A DNA stretch of 64,000 bases from Halobacteriovorax sp. HLS. Lineage in GTDB: Bacteria; Bdellovibrionota; Bacteriovoracia; Bacteriovoracales; Bacteriovoracaceae. The notes under the pieces were generated by a model. That model made no database searches. It was not told where the DNA came from and was given only the letters and a program-made list of their open reading frames with translations. Shown here piece after piece: positions 26,508 to 34,646 of this stretch. Within the stretch, counting starts at the first letter, position 1, and each line of letters opens with the position of its first letter. The translations under genes and the position numbers were made by a program. The stretch lies in contig NZ_QOCL01000013.1 in the NCBI RefSeq assembly GCF_004006665.1, forward strand, positions 1 through 64,000, written 5' to 3'.

Positions 26508-27773
26508 CTAATTATAAACAAAGCTCTCAATTGTCTGGCAGATTGTTCTTAGAAAGTGCTTTCCAGTTTCTGTTATTAGGTACTTTTGATCTCTTAGTTC
26601 AATAAGCTCATTATTTTCTAAGTAGGTTAGGTTCTTTAGAAGATAGTCTTTATTTTCACCTAGGGCCATGACCTCTTCTAGAACAAATTCATATTCACAG
26701 GTTAATTTTAAGAAAATCTCTTCGAGCTTAGTTTCAAGTTCATTTTTCTTGTGTGAAATCTTGATAGTATTCTTGCTTATTAAATACTTGTCTAAAATTT
26801 TATCGTTTTGGAATAGAATCCCGTTAAAATTTGAAATGGCCGAAACACCAAGACCTAGTACGGAATAAGTTTTATTAGTTGTATAACCCATTATATTTCT
26901 AGAATGAGAATTTCTAGATTTTGAATAATGTCCCATTCCTAAGAGCTGATAACCTCCAGCTTTTAGGGCCTCATCAGATTCTAAGTAGAGATCGAACATC
27001 TCTTCGGTTTTTAATGTCTTATAGATACCAAAAGCATTTTGTGGACCTTTTTGCCAAGGAACTTTTGCTAGAGGGTAATTACAAATTCTTGTAGGAGATA
27101 ACTCTAGTACTTGTTGTATCGTCTTTTTAAATGACTCACTTGTTTGAAAAGGAAGTCCATAAATAAGATCAAGAGATGTTTCGTTAAAACCTTCTTCTAC
27201 TGCACAATTCATTGTTCTTTTAACATCATCAATAGTTTGAATACGGTTTACATTGTGTAGTGTTTTTTCGTCAAAGTCTTGAACACCAATGCTAATGGAA
27301 TTAAAACCAAAAGAATTTAAAACTCTAAGTTGTTCTCTTTGCTCTAGTCTTGGGTCTGTCTCAACTGTTCCTTGGAAAGTCTCAGTCTTAGGAGTCTGAT
27401 CTAAGATCGTTGCTATTAGTCTTTGTAATTGATGGGGGAGTAGACTCGTTGGAGTTCCTCCTCCTAGGAAGATAGAGTTTAAAACTAAATCAGGGATCTT
27501 TGCTTTATATTCTTTCCATTCGCTTAGAACCTTGTCGATATATTCATCAAACTGTGCCTTTTCTTTTGTAATTTTAATATTACAACCACAAAAAGTGCAC
27601 AGGTTCTCACAATATGGAATATGTATATAGAGATCAACTTCTTTAGAATTTAACGACTTCAAAATCTCTTCACGCTCAAGTGAGTGTTCCCACTTTGGGA
27701 GAGAAGGATAGTAACTATACCTTCTCCCTGGAGAGTGAAAGTTGATTAAAAGTTGTTTAAGCTTTTCTTTCAT
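26508..27773 (-). CDS. hemN: Oxygen-independent coproporphyrinogen III oxidase (radical SAM)
   Basis: HemN decarboxylates two propionates of coproporphyrinogen III using S-adenosylmethionine and a [4Fe-4S] cluster. The 421 residues contain the radical-SAM cysteines Cys55, Cys59, Cys62 (YCENLCTFCGC) and the following Cys64 found in true HemN. FLGGGTPT, ISIGVQDFD and DLIYGLPFQ follow. The opening SYYPSLPKW is typical of HemN rather than of HemW. The ATG directly follows the hemE stop with no gap. It allows haem synthesis at low oxygen. Confidence 0.93.
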   Translation of the reverse strand: MKEKLKQLLINFHSPGRRYSYYPSLPKWEHSLEREEILKSLNSKEVDLYIHIPYCENLCTFCGCNIKITKEKAQFDEYIDKVLSEWKEYKAKIPDLVLNSIFLGGGTPTSLLPHQLQRLIATILDQTPKTETFQGTVETDPRLEQREQLRVLNSFGFNSISIGVQDFDEKTLHNVNRIQTIDDVKRTMNCAVEEGFNETSLDLIYGLPFQTSESFKKTIQQVLELSPTRICNYPLAKVPWQKGPQNAFGIYKTLKTEEMFDLYLESDEALKAGGYQLLGMGHYSKSRNSHSRNIMGYTTNKTYSVLGLGVSAISNFNGILFQNDKILDKYLISKNTIKISHKKNELETKLEEIFLKLTCEYEFVLEEVMALGENKDYLLKNLTYLENNELIELRDQKYLITETGKHFLRTICQTIESFVYN

Positions 27774-28811
27774 TTAATATAAAAAATTCTCGTGGATATG
27801 TTTTACTGCATTTCTAACATTGTCCTGAGGCGTATGTTGTAGAACACCATGCCCAAGACCTGCAATCCATCTTTCAAAAGGTACGTTGGCATCATTAAGC
27901 TCTTGCCACCATGCTTTTAAATTTGCTTCGCAATGCTCCCATGGAAGGTGAAGCCAACTTGGGTCAAAGTTTCCTTGAATATAGTAATCTTTTCCAAGAG
28001 TATTTAATGCATTTCCAAGATCCATTCTCCAATCAACACCAAGAACATCAATATTGTCGTCTTCAATTGATTGTAGATATTCCATATGAGTTAATTTTGA
28101 GTAATAGATAACTTTCTTGTCAGGATACTTTGCTTTAAATGCTTTTGTTACGGCCTTTAGTGCTGGCAAGATGTATTTTTTGAAGTCTCTAATATGTAAT
28201 TCTCCAACAGCAGTGTCGAATAGGCACATAGCATCTGCTCCACCTTCTGCTTGAATACACATATTTTCAACTAGCTCTGGAAGTAACTTCTCTACAAAGC
28301 CTTGGAAGCGTCCGTCGTAGAGACCAAGTTTAGAGCTCGTTAAATTTCCTGCATGCCCACCTTCTACTGCATATGCGTAAAGTGTAAATGGTGCACCAAC
28401 AAATCCTAATAATGTTTTTTCAGGGGCAAGGGACTTTCTAAGAAGCGAACACGCATCTTTTTGAAATTTGTAGTACTCACTAGCAGGTTGTTTCGCATTA
28501 AGTACTTTTAGGTCTTCTAGTGTTTCAAGTCTCTTATCAAGAATCGGACCTGGGTTGTAGACTAGGCCCATATTTAATTGTTCTAAAGGAAAGAGAAGGT
28601 CTGAAAAGAGAATCGCAGCATCAAAACCAAAGTCATCAATTGGTCCATGTGTAATTTCATTTGCAAGTTCTGGGTTCTTACACATCGTCATGAAATCAGA
28701 ATTCTTCTTAATTCCCTGATAGTGGTCGTGATATCTTCCCGCCTGTCTCATAAACCAAACTGGTACTCCAGTTTTCCCATTAACTTGTGTTCTGTCGTTA
28801 AATAATCCCAT
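27774..28811 (-). CDS. hemE: Uroporphyrinogen decarboxylase
   Basis: HemE removes four carboxyl groups from uroporphyrinogen III to give coproporphyrinogen III. The 345 residues carry the signature PVWFMRQAGRY, the Asp-containing AAILFSDLLFPL, GFVGAPFTLYAYA, and the late GNFDPSWL and GLGHGVLQHTP segments. An AAGAGGA site precedes the ATG. It lies 17 bp after the response regulator gene and abuts hemN, in the hemA-hemCD-hemL-kinase-regulator-hemE-hemN order. Confidence 0.95.
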   Translation of the reverse strand: MGLFNDRTQVNGKTGVPVWFMRQAGRYHDHYQGIKKNSDFMTMCKNPELANEITHGPIDDFGFDAAILFSDLLFPLEQLNMGLVYNPGPILDKRLETLEDLKVLNAKQPASEYYKFQKDACSLLRKSLAPEKTLLGFVGAPFTLYAYAVEGGHAGNLTSSKLGLYDGRFQGFVEKLLPELVENMCIQAEGGADAMCLFDTAVGELHIRDFKKYILPALKAVTKAFKAKYPDKKVIYYSKLTHMEYLQSIEDDNIDVLGVDWRMDLGNALNTLGKDYYIQGNFDPSWLHLPWEHCEANLKAWWQELNDANVPFERWIAGLGHGVLQHTPQDNVRNAVKHIHENFLY

Positions 28812-28828
28812 AGTTTTCCTCTTATTTA

Positions 28829-29524
28829 TTACTTGTTTATAACAAGCTTGTATCCGATTCCTCGGATACTTTTAATTTCTAAAATATTTTCTTTGGATGA
28901 ATCGCACCACTTTCTTAGTGACACAATGTAGTTATCTACTGTTCTGTTTGATGGAAATTTATCCTCTCCCCAAACTTTCTCAATAATTTGTTCTCTGGTC
29001 GTTGCCTCATTCTCCCTGCTAAGTAGAAAGTGCAGAATGGAGCACTCTTTTTGAGAAATCGCCTGAATTTCTCCTTGTCCATTTTGTACTTCAAAACTTT
29101 TAAACCAAATTTTTAAATCTCCATAGACAAGCTCATCTGGAGTTTGTTCTTTAGAGTTTTGATTTTCAAGAATCCTGCCTAAACGAAGTACTAGCTCTTT
29201 TAAGGCAAATGGCTTCGTAATATAGTCTTCTGCTCCAATTTCTAGACCTTCAACTCTCGTTTCTGGATCATTTTGAGCTGAGAGGAATAATAGAACAAAG
29301 TCCTTTCTATCTTTTCTAAAATCTCTTGCGATATCAAGACCACTGTCATCTGGCAGACCAATATCCATGAGGACTATTTCTGGGTTGTGTTGCTGAAAAA
29401 GCTCTCTTGCAATAGCGCCAGTCGTTGCCAAGTGACAAGTATGACCGAGACTATTGAGGTATTCTTGTAGTGTAATACCTAAGTTCTTCTCATCTTCTAC
29501 TATCAGAATATTACCATTAATCAT
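28829..29524 (-). CDS. OmpR/PhoB-family response regulator inside the haem operon
   Basis: A 231-residue regulator with a receiver (acidic pair Glu10-Asp11, phospho-acceptor Asp54 in LMDIGLPD, Ser82 in FLSAQ, Lys104 in ITKPF). A winged-helix domain (about 130-231) contains SQKECSILHFL, RTVDNYIVSLRKW and the ending IRGIGYKLV. All key residues are intact. The start overlaps the end of the kinase gene by 8 bp, and hemE follows after 17 bp. It is thus embedded in the haem biosynthesis transcript and is a candidate regulator of it; the target is inferred from position. Confidence 0.94.
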   Translation of the reverse strand: MINGNILIVEDEKNLGITLQEYLNSLGHTCHLATTGAIARELFQQHNPEIVLMDIGLPDDSGLDIARDFRKDRKDFVLLFLSAQNDPETRVEGLEIGAEDYITKPFALKELVLRLGRILENQNSKEQTPDELVYGDLKIWFKSFEVQNGQGEIQAISQKECSILHFLLSRENEATTREQIIEKVWGEDKFPSNRTVDNYIVSLRKWCDSSKENILEIKSIRGIGYKLVINK

Positions 29525-30407
29525 TGATGTACCTTTGGAAGTAAAGTCTTGTCATGAGGGATGGCTCATTGGAAAAAATAGCATCTCCATTCATAAGCTT
29601 CATAAATTTCTTTATTAAGTATAGACCAATTCCTGATCCTTTCTTGCTGTCATGTTTATAGAATAGTTCTCCCAATCTACTTACTTGACCATCAAAAGTT
29701 CCATTGTCGCTATAGGCGAGGATTACTTTGTCACCTTCATCCGATAGAACTATTTTGACATTCTTTGACTTAGAGTGATTTTTTGTATTTTCAATCAAGT
29801 TCTTAACTATAATCTCTGTTGCGAACTCATCGGCATAAACCTCTGAATCAGTTTTTGATTCAATGGAGATTTCCATTTCATAGTTCAGTGACTTAATAAC
29901 TTTGTTTATTAGAGGCGCAAGTTCAACAGCTGTTGAGTTTAATTTTCCACCTCTTTCAAGTCTTGAAAGCTGAAGAATCTTGTCCATTTGAACTTCTAAG
30001 TTTGTTGTATCTTCGATAAGTCTCTTTGTTAAATTTTCAAGAGGTTTACCTTGAGCAAGATCAGTTATGACTTCTGATTGTAATCTGATACTTGCTAGAG
30101 GAGTTTTTAATTCATGAGTTAAGCTCGCAAAGAAATCTTGTAGCGCCTTCGTTTTCTTTCTGTCCTTTAAATAGACGATAAGAAAACTGAAGCTTAGTAG
30201 CAGCATAAAGATAATAAAAGTTGAAATTTCCCACTTCAACATTCTTACAATACTAGGCTTAACTCCCAATTCAGGATTTGCTAAAAAGAAAGTTTCCAAC
30301 TTAAGAGCATAAGTCGATAATAGATAAAACCACCACGCACCAAGTGCCGTGGAGGTCGCTATTATCAGTGAAGTGAGAATGAGCAGTAGGTTACTTTCTT
30401 TTTTCAA
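29517..30407 (-). CDS. Sensor histidine kinase inside the haem operon
   Basis: A 296-residue membrane kinase with two membrane segments (about 8-30 and 61-80). The loop between them is only about 30 residues. HisKA carries His98 in LTHELKTPLAS. The HATPase domain shows KNLIENTKNHS (N box), YSDNGTFDG (G1, lacking the second glycine of the usual D-x-G-x-G) and KKGSGIGLYL (G2). It lies 1 bp after hemL and overlaps the regulator gene by 8 bp. Likely senses something at the membrane such as haem, porphyrin, oxygen or redox state; this is inference from its setting. Confidence 0.93.
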   Translation of the reverse strand: MKKESNLLLILTSLIIATSTALGAWWFYLLSTYALKLETFFLANPELGVKPSIVRMLKWEISTFIIFMLLLSFSFLIVYLKDRKKTKALQDFFASLTHELKTPLASIRLQSEVITDLAQGKPLENLTKRLIEDTTNLEVQMDKILQLSRLERGGKLNSTAVELAPLINKVIKSLNYEMEISIESKTDSEVYADEFATEIIVKNLIENTKNHSKSKNVKIVLSDEGDKVILAYSDNGTFDGQVSRLGELFYKHDSKKGSGIGLYLIKKFMKLMNGDAIFSNEPSLMTRLYFQRYIND

Positions 30408-30408
30408 C

Positions 30409-31677
30409 TTAGTTCCACAATCTCTTTTCTAACTCTGCAATAAGCTCATCATTGTGTGCCATACTTGTAAAACCAACTTCATAAGCATTAGGCGATAAGT
30501 AGATTCCTTTATTTAATAATACTTCAAATAATGGATTAAATTTTTCTGTAATATCTGTTGGTATTTTATCAACACAATTAATTTCTTCTCCTGGAACAAT
30601 CCAGAAGAGTGAACTGTGAGAAATCAGCGAATAATGAGAGAATTGACCATCATTATATTCATTTAACCACTTCTTAAAGAGGGTAACAATTTTCTGTGTA
30701 TATCCGTTAACTATAGCGTAATTCTCATCCACCATTTGAGTTAAAGTCTCTAGACCTCCAACCATTGCAAGAGGGTTAGCACTAAGTGTTCCGGCCTGAT
30801 AGACGTCACCAAGTGGTGCTAAGTTTTGCATAATTTCTTTTTTGGCAGCAATCGCTCCAACTGGTAAACCACCACCGATAATTTTTCCGTAAGTCACGAT
30901 ATCTGGAGTAATTCCTGTTAACTCGGCCATTCCACCAAAAGCAACTCTAAAACCAGAGATTACTTCATCAAAGATGAGAAGAGAGTTATTATCTTTTGTA
31001 ATTTGTCTTAGAAATTCTAAGAAGCTCTTGTCTTGAATAAGTAGACCATTGTTTGCCGGAAGTGGTTCAACAATAATCGCAGCGATCTGGTCTTTATGAT
31101 CTTTAAAGCAATTAATAATACCTTCTTTATCACCTAATTCTAAAATAAGAGTATCTTGGGCGGTTCCTTCAGGAACTCCTGCACTTGAGGCCGCACTTGT
31201 TCCGGCCAGACCAGAGCCAGCTTTGATTAACATACTATCAACATGTCCGTGATAGCAGCCATTGAATTTAATAATCTTATTCTTCTTTGTGGCTCCTCTG
31301 GCCAGACGTAATGCCGTCATAACTGCCTCTGTTCCGGAGTTAACAAAACGAATTTGATCCACAAATTTCAACCTAGAAAGTAGATAGTCCGCCAAATCAA
31401 GAGAGTAGGGCTCACAAGCTCCGTAGCTCCATCCTCTTGAAAGAGCGCTCACTAGTTTCTGTTCAACTGCTGTATTCTTGTGACCTAGGATTAGTGGTCC
31501 AAAACTCATACAGAAATCAATATAATTATTTCCTTCAGTATCATATATATATGCACCGTCTGCCTTTTCCACAAAGCGAGGTGTCGTGTGTAGACCTTTA
31601 AAGCTTCTAACAGGAGAGTGAACTCCTCCTGGAACTAATTCTTTAGATTTATTAAATAACTCATTTTGATTTCTCAT
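30409..31677 (-). CDS. hemL: Glutamate-1-semialdehyde 2,1-aminomutase
   Basis: HemL converts glutamate-1-semialdehyde to 5-aminolevulinate with pyridoxamine/pyridoxal phosphate. The 422 residues include PGGVHSPVRSF, FVNSGTEAVMTALRLAR, CYHGH and IFDEVISGFR. The PLP lysine Lys265 lies in TYGKIIGGGLPVGA, and GTLSANPLAM follows. With HemA this is the C5 pathway for tetrapyrroles. It follows hemCD by 10 bp and is followed by the kinase gene after 1 bp. Confidence 0.95.
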   Translation of the reverse strand: MRNQNELFNKSKELVPGGVHSPVRSFKGLHTTPRFVEKADGAYIYDTEGNNYIDFCMSFGPLILGHKNTAVEQKLVSALSRGWSYGACEPYSLDLADYLLSRLKFVDQIRFVNSGTEAVMTALRLARGATKKNKIIKFNGCYHGHVDSMLIKAGSGLAGTSAASSAGVPEGTAQDTLILELGDKEGIINCFKDHKDQIAAIIVEPLPANNGLLIQDKSFLEFLRQITKDNNSLLIFDEVISGFRVAFGGMAELTGITPDIVTYGKIIGGGLPVGAIAAKKEIMQNLAPLGDVYQAGTLSANPLAMVGGLETLTQMVDENYAIVNGYTQKIVTLFKKWLNEYNDGQFSHYSLISHSSLFWIVPGEEINCVDKIPTDITEKFNPLFEVLLNKGIYLSPNAYEVGFTSMAHNDELIAELEKRLWN

Positions 31678-31687
31678 TTCTATACCT

Positions 31688-33220
31688 TTACTTTAACCAG
31701 TCTCTAAATTCAGCAAGCCCACTAAAAGGTCTAACTGAGATATTATTTTCTTTAAATTTTGTTAATGTTTTTCCAAGTCCACAGCAGTGGTACTTGTCTT
31801 CGATTGAAGGAACAAGTTTGATAAAATCTTGGTATTGCGGATAACTTGTCCAATAGAATATATCGCACTCTTCTAGCTGGGTCTTATACTCTTGTGAAAT
31901 TTCAGAAAGTTCACGCGAGTAGCTTGCAACGACTTCTCCTATTTCAGAACTGGCACTATCATGAGAGAGAACTTTTAAGTTTGTTTTCGTTCTCATTTGC
32001 TGAATGCACTTTGAATTTCTTAAGTTTTCAAGTTCAACTTCTCCGAGGGAGTCACTTGTACCATTTACCCAAAAGCCATTCTTTACAAGTGCTTCCATCG
32101 TTTTTGTTCCTGCTGCCCAAAGGTTTTCGATCTTATCGAATTTCTTTGCCGCCTCTATGCAGTAAGAGCTTGTGACGAAAAGATCACAAACTTGATCATT
32201 ATTAGGAATCTCAATATCGGTTTTTTGAGATAGTTCATCACTTAATGTTCTTTCTAGAGTATTTTTTGATTTTGGTAGTCCTACGAAAGTCTTTTTTGAG
32301 TTCCCTTCAAATGTAGTGGCCACATTCTCTAGTTTCATCTCACTAATTGGACCTTTCTCTGTTGTACCTTGATGAATGTGAAGGTAGGTATCCTCAAACT
32401 TTCTAACGTTGATACCAACGGCCAAGTGACAACCACCTCCGTAACTTGCAAAGGCCGATCTCTCTCTTATAATTTCAGAAACTGTGTCTTCATGCTCTAC
32501 TTTCTTAAGCATTTCTAGCATCTCAGAGTTAGTTTCTAAGCACTCAATACCAAGTGCTCCTTGAGATGCAGCACTTGGAAAGACAGTTTGAGGAAGAATC
32601 ATATAATTTAAGTCTTTTAAAAGAACTTTTAATTGTTCCAGTGAGCTATCTGTAAGGGCCAGTCTTTCGATACCAGGTAACGCAAGAACAACAGCATCGT
32701 AATCACCGTCAACAAGCTTTTGGATTCTGGTATTCACGTTTCCTCTGAGCATCTTTGTTTTTACATTAAGAGTGTTTTTACTTGGAATAAATCTATGTAG
32801 ATGTTTTTCTAAATTCGTAATCCTTCTAGGCGAAGATGTTCCTACCACAAACTCAGACATTTCATTTAGTTTTGCAATGGTCTCATTTCTTATAAAGAGA
32901 ATATCGTGGGCATAGGTTCTCTTTGTAACTGCACCAAGCTTTATTCCCTCAGGTCTCTCGCTACCTAGGTCTTTATAGGAGTGTACAACTAAATCAACTG
33001 CTTCTGTAAGCAGAGCGTGATCAAGTTCTTTAGTAAAGAAGTCTTTACCATCTAGTTGCCATAGAGGTTTATCAACTATGAGGTCTCCTTGAGTCTTAAT
33101 AACTTCAAGCTCAAACTTCTCTCCGGTAACTCTTTCGAGTTCGTCTTTGATTTGGTTGCATTGAGTGAGGGCAAGTAAGCTTCCTCGAGTTCCGATTTTA
33201 AAAGTTTTCTGATTAGGCAA
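31688..33220 (-). CDS. hemC: Porphobilinogen deaminase fused to uroporphyrinogen-III synthase-like domain
   Basis: Residues 1 to about 310 are HemC: KIGTRGSLLAL, HSYKDLG with the catalytic Asp, GTSSPRR, RGNVNTRI, and the dipyrromethane-attaching Cys264 in YGGGCHLAVG. Residues about 340-510 look like HemD: LFVTSSYCIEAAKKF, LWAAGTKTMEALVKNGF and a final GLGKTLTKF segment. One protein would make hydroxymethylbilane and close it to uroporphyrinogen III. The start is probably the TTG at 33220, which has GGGAGG 8 nt upstream and overlaps the hemA stop; an in-frame ATG at 33259 lies deep in hemA and would give 523 residues. The HemD half is divergent, as usual for that family. Confidence 0.9.
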   Translation of the reverse strand: MPNQKTFKIGTRGSLLALTQCNQIKDELERVTGEKFELEVIKTQGDLIVDKPLWQLDGKDFFTKELDHALLTEAVDLVVHSYKDLGSERPEGIKLGAVTKRTYAHDILFIRNETIAKLNEMSEFVVGTSSPRRITNLEKHLHRFIPSKNTLNVKTKMLRGNVNTRIQKLVDGDYDAVVLALPGIERLALTDSSLEQLKVLLKDLNYMILPQTVFPSAASQGALGIECLETNSEMLEMLKKVEHEDTVSEIIRERSAFASYGGGCHLAVGINVRKFEDTYLHIHQGTTEKGPISEMKLENVATTFEGNSKKTFVGLPKSKNTLERTLSDELSQKTDIEIPNNDQVCDLFVTSSYCIEAAKKFDKIENLWAAGTKTMEALVKNGFWVNGTSDSLGEVELENLRNSKCIQQMRTKTNLKVLSHDSASSEIGEVVASYSRELSEISQEYKTQLEECDIFYWTSYPQYQDFIKLVPSIEDKYHCCGLGKTLTKFKENNISVRPFSGLAEFRDWLK

Positions 33221-34220
33221 ATTGAAGTTCCTCCCAGCCAAAAGGAAAGCTGAGAGCAAATGAGTTCTTACGTTTTGTTACCAGATCTTCAATCGCCGCG
33301 TGTGCTTTTTCTACTTTCTGCTGTTTTTTCTGATTTAATGTTTCACCGTATTTGAAAATATCCTCAAGTCGATAAACATTTTGTTCAACTGAATAGCTTG
33401 TTTCTAGCACAGAAGGAGAGCCTAAATCAATGAATAGTCCACTTGATTTGTTGGCCGACCAGGTTTGGAAAAAAATGTGATTAAAGATAATCGAGTCCGT
33501 TCCAATTGTATTTAAAATGAATGGGTGATTAGTCCAATTTTCTTTATTTTCCCAAGGGACAGACTCTATATTTATTTGTGGATATTTTTCAATTAATTGT
33601 TGTACTTTCTCAGTAGATCTCGCAGTAATACAAATTTCATATTTCCTCGCGAGTAACTTAATTAAGTCTTCTGCAAGACTTCCTGAACCCACAATGAGAA
33701 CCTTTGCAGATGAAGCTCTTTGCATGATCAGCTTTCTAGAAATTCCTGCATATGTTTGTTGACCGATTTCTTTTAAGAAAGTAGTTCTAATTTTCTTTGC
33801 ATCCTTGAATAACTTCTCAAGAATAGACATAATTTGTGAGTTAGTGTTTCCAGATTGTAGATATTCAGAGTATGATTTTTTAAATTGCGATGTAATTTCA
33901 TTCTCACCAAGTAGTTTGCTCTTTAAACCACAAATAGTCTCAAGTAGATAGGAATAGGCTTCTTCTGCCACATAAGTTTCCATGTCGTTGATGCAATCTT
34001 TTAAGTGATGAAAAGGAACAAAGTTAAATCCTAGAACTAAAGTTCTTTGACAAGTTTCAAGGATAAACAATTCCCCGAAATTTGGTTTTTCAATTCTTGT
34101 TCCTGCCGGAAGATTTATAACTTTCAATCCACTTATCATTCTTTGATCCAATTTGATAAACTTGTTGTCGCTATGCGCTGTAAATAAGGTATATACCAAT
34201 ATAACCAAAGGTTTGCACAT
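33213..34220 (-). CDS. hemA: Glutamyl-tRNA reductase
   Basis: HemA reduces glutamyl-tRNA to glutamate-1-semialdehyde, the first committed step of C5 haem synthesis. The 335 residues have the catalytic Cys57 in LETCQRT (usual S/T-CNRT), the block GLKSKLLGENEIT, a Rossmann region KVLIVGSGSLAEDL, and a late helix pattern. It is shorter than most HemA proteins (about 410-420), lacking much of the C-terminal dimerisation helix region. The ATG at 34220 is preferred over GTG 34229. It heads the haem operon and overlaps hemC by 8 bp. Confidence 0.88.
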   Translation of the reverse strand: MCKPLVILVYTLFTAHSDNKFIKLDQRMISGLKVINLPAGTRIEKPNFGELFILETCQRTLVLGFNFVPFHHLKDCINDMETYVAEEAYSYLLETICGLKSKLLGENEITSQFKKSYSEYLQSGNTNSQIMSILEKLFKDAKKIRTTFLKEIGQQTYAGISRKLIMQRASSAKVLIVGSGSLAEDLIKLLARKYEICITARSTEKVQQLIEKYPQINIESVPWENKENWTNHPFILNTIGTDSIIFNHIFFQTWSANKSSGLFIDLGSPSVLETSYSVEQNVYRLEDIFKYGETLNQKKQQKVEKAHAAIEDLVTKRKNSFALSFPFGWEELQFA

Positions 34221-34298
34221 TTTTGTCACGGATTTGTAGAAATGAAATATTTTTCAAATTGTTTCACATACCTAACTTTCTTTGCTAAATATTACGCC
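34221..34298. promoter_or_regulatory. Divergent promoter region between hemA and the 34.3-kb membrane-protein gene
   Basis: Only about 78 bp separate the preferred hemA start (34220) from the preferred start of the divergent gene (34299). Both promoters must lie here or inside the coding ends. The stretch is AT-rich, but I see no clear -35/-10 pair or operator. It is the natural place to look for a site bound by the haem-operon regulator. Confidence 0.4.
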
Positions 34299-34646
34299 AT
34301 GAGAAAAGTAATAGATAATAAGCACGAAAATGTTGATGGGCCTTTCTGGGAGAGGTGGTCTAGTGCATTCTATGCATTTGTTTTAAGAATTACTCCAATT
34401 TTCGTCAAAAATGCTTTTATTAAATTAGATAGAAAAATTGATGGTGGCTTAAGTTTCTTTTTTAAGCACTATGGTAAGACTCCTTTTATGATCGCAATGA
34501 GTAAAAAAGTTCAATACTTAGGTATTGAGAAATTATGGAATAAAGGCCCAAAAGCTTTTATTTATTTTTTTCTATTTTACTTAGTTCGCGATACAATTTT
34601 GTATATTATTATACCGATCTTTTTTGCGAGGATGACTACAGTCTAA
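34299..34646 (+). CDS. Small hypothetical membrane protein
   Basis: A 115-residue protein (134 if started at ATG 34242). Neither start has a good ribosome-binding site; I prefer 34299 because it leaves room for the divergent promoter. The C-terminus holds one or two hydrophobic segments (AFIYFFLFYLVRDTILYIIIPIFFA). Before them comes a basic, aromatic region. No family recognised. The stop codon is immediately followed by the ATG of the NptA-like transporter, so the two are one transcript and possibly one complex. Confidence 0.6.
   Translation: MRKVIDNKHENVDGPFWERWSSAFYAFVLRITPIFVKNAFIKLDRKIDGGLSFFFKHYGKTPFMIAMSKKVQYLGIEKLWNKGPKAFIYFFLFYLVRDTILYIIIPIFFARMTTV

Noticed and set aside
34188-34197. 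Perfect 10-bp palindrome GGTATATACC as an operator
   Set aside because: It lies within the first codons of hemA and is AT-rich enough to arise by chance; no second copy was seen.
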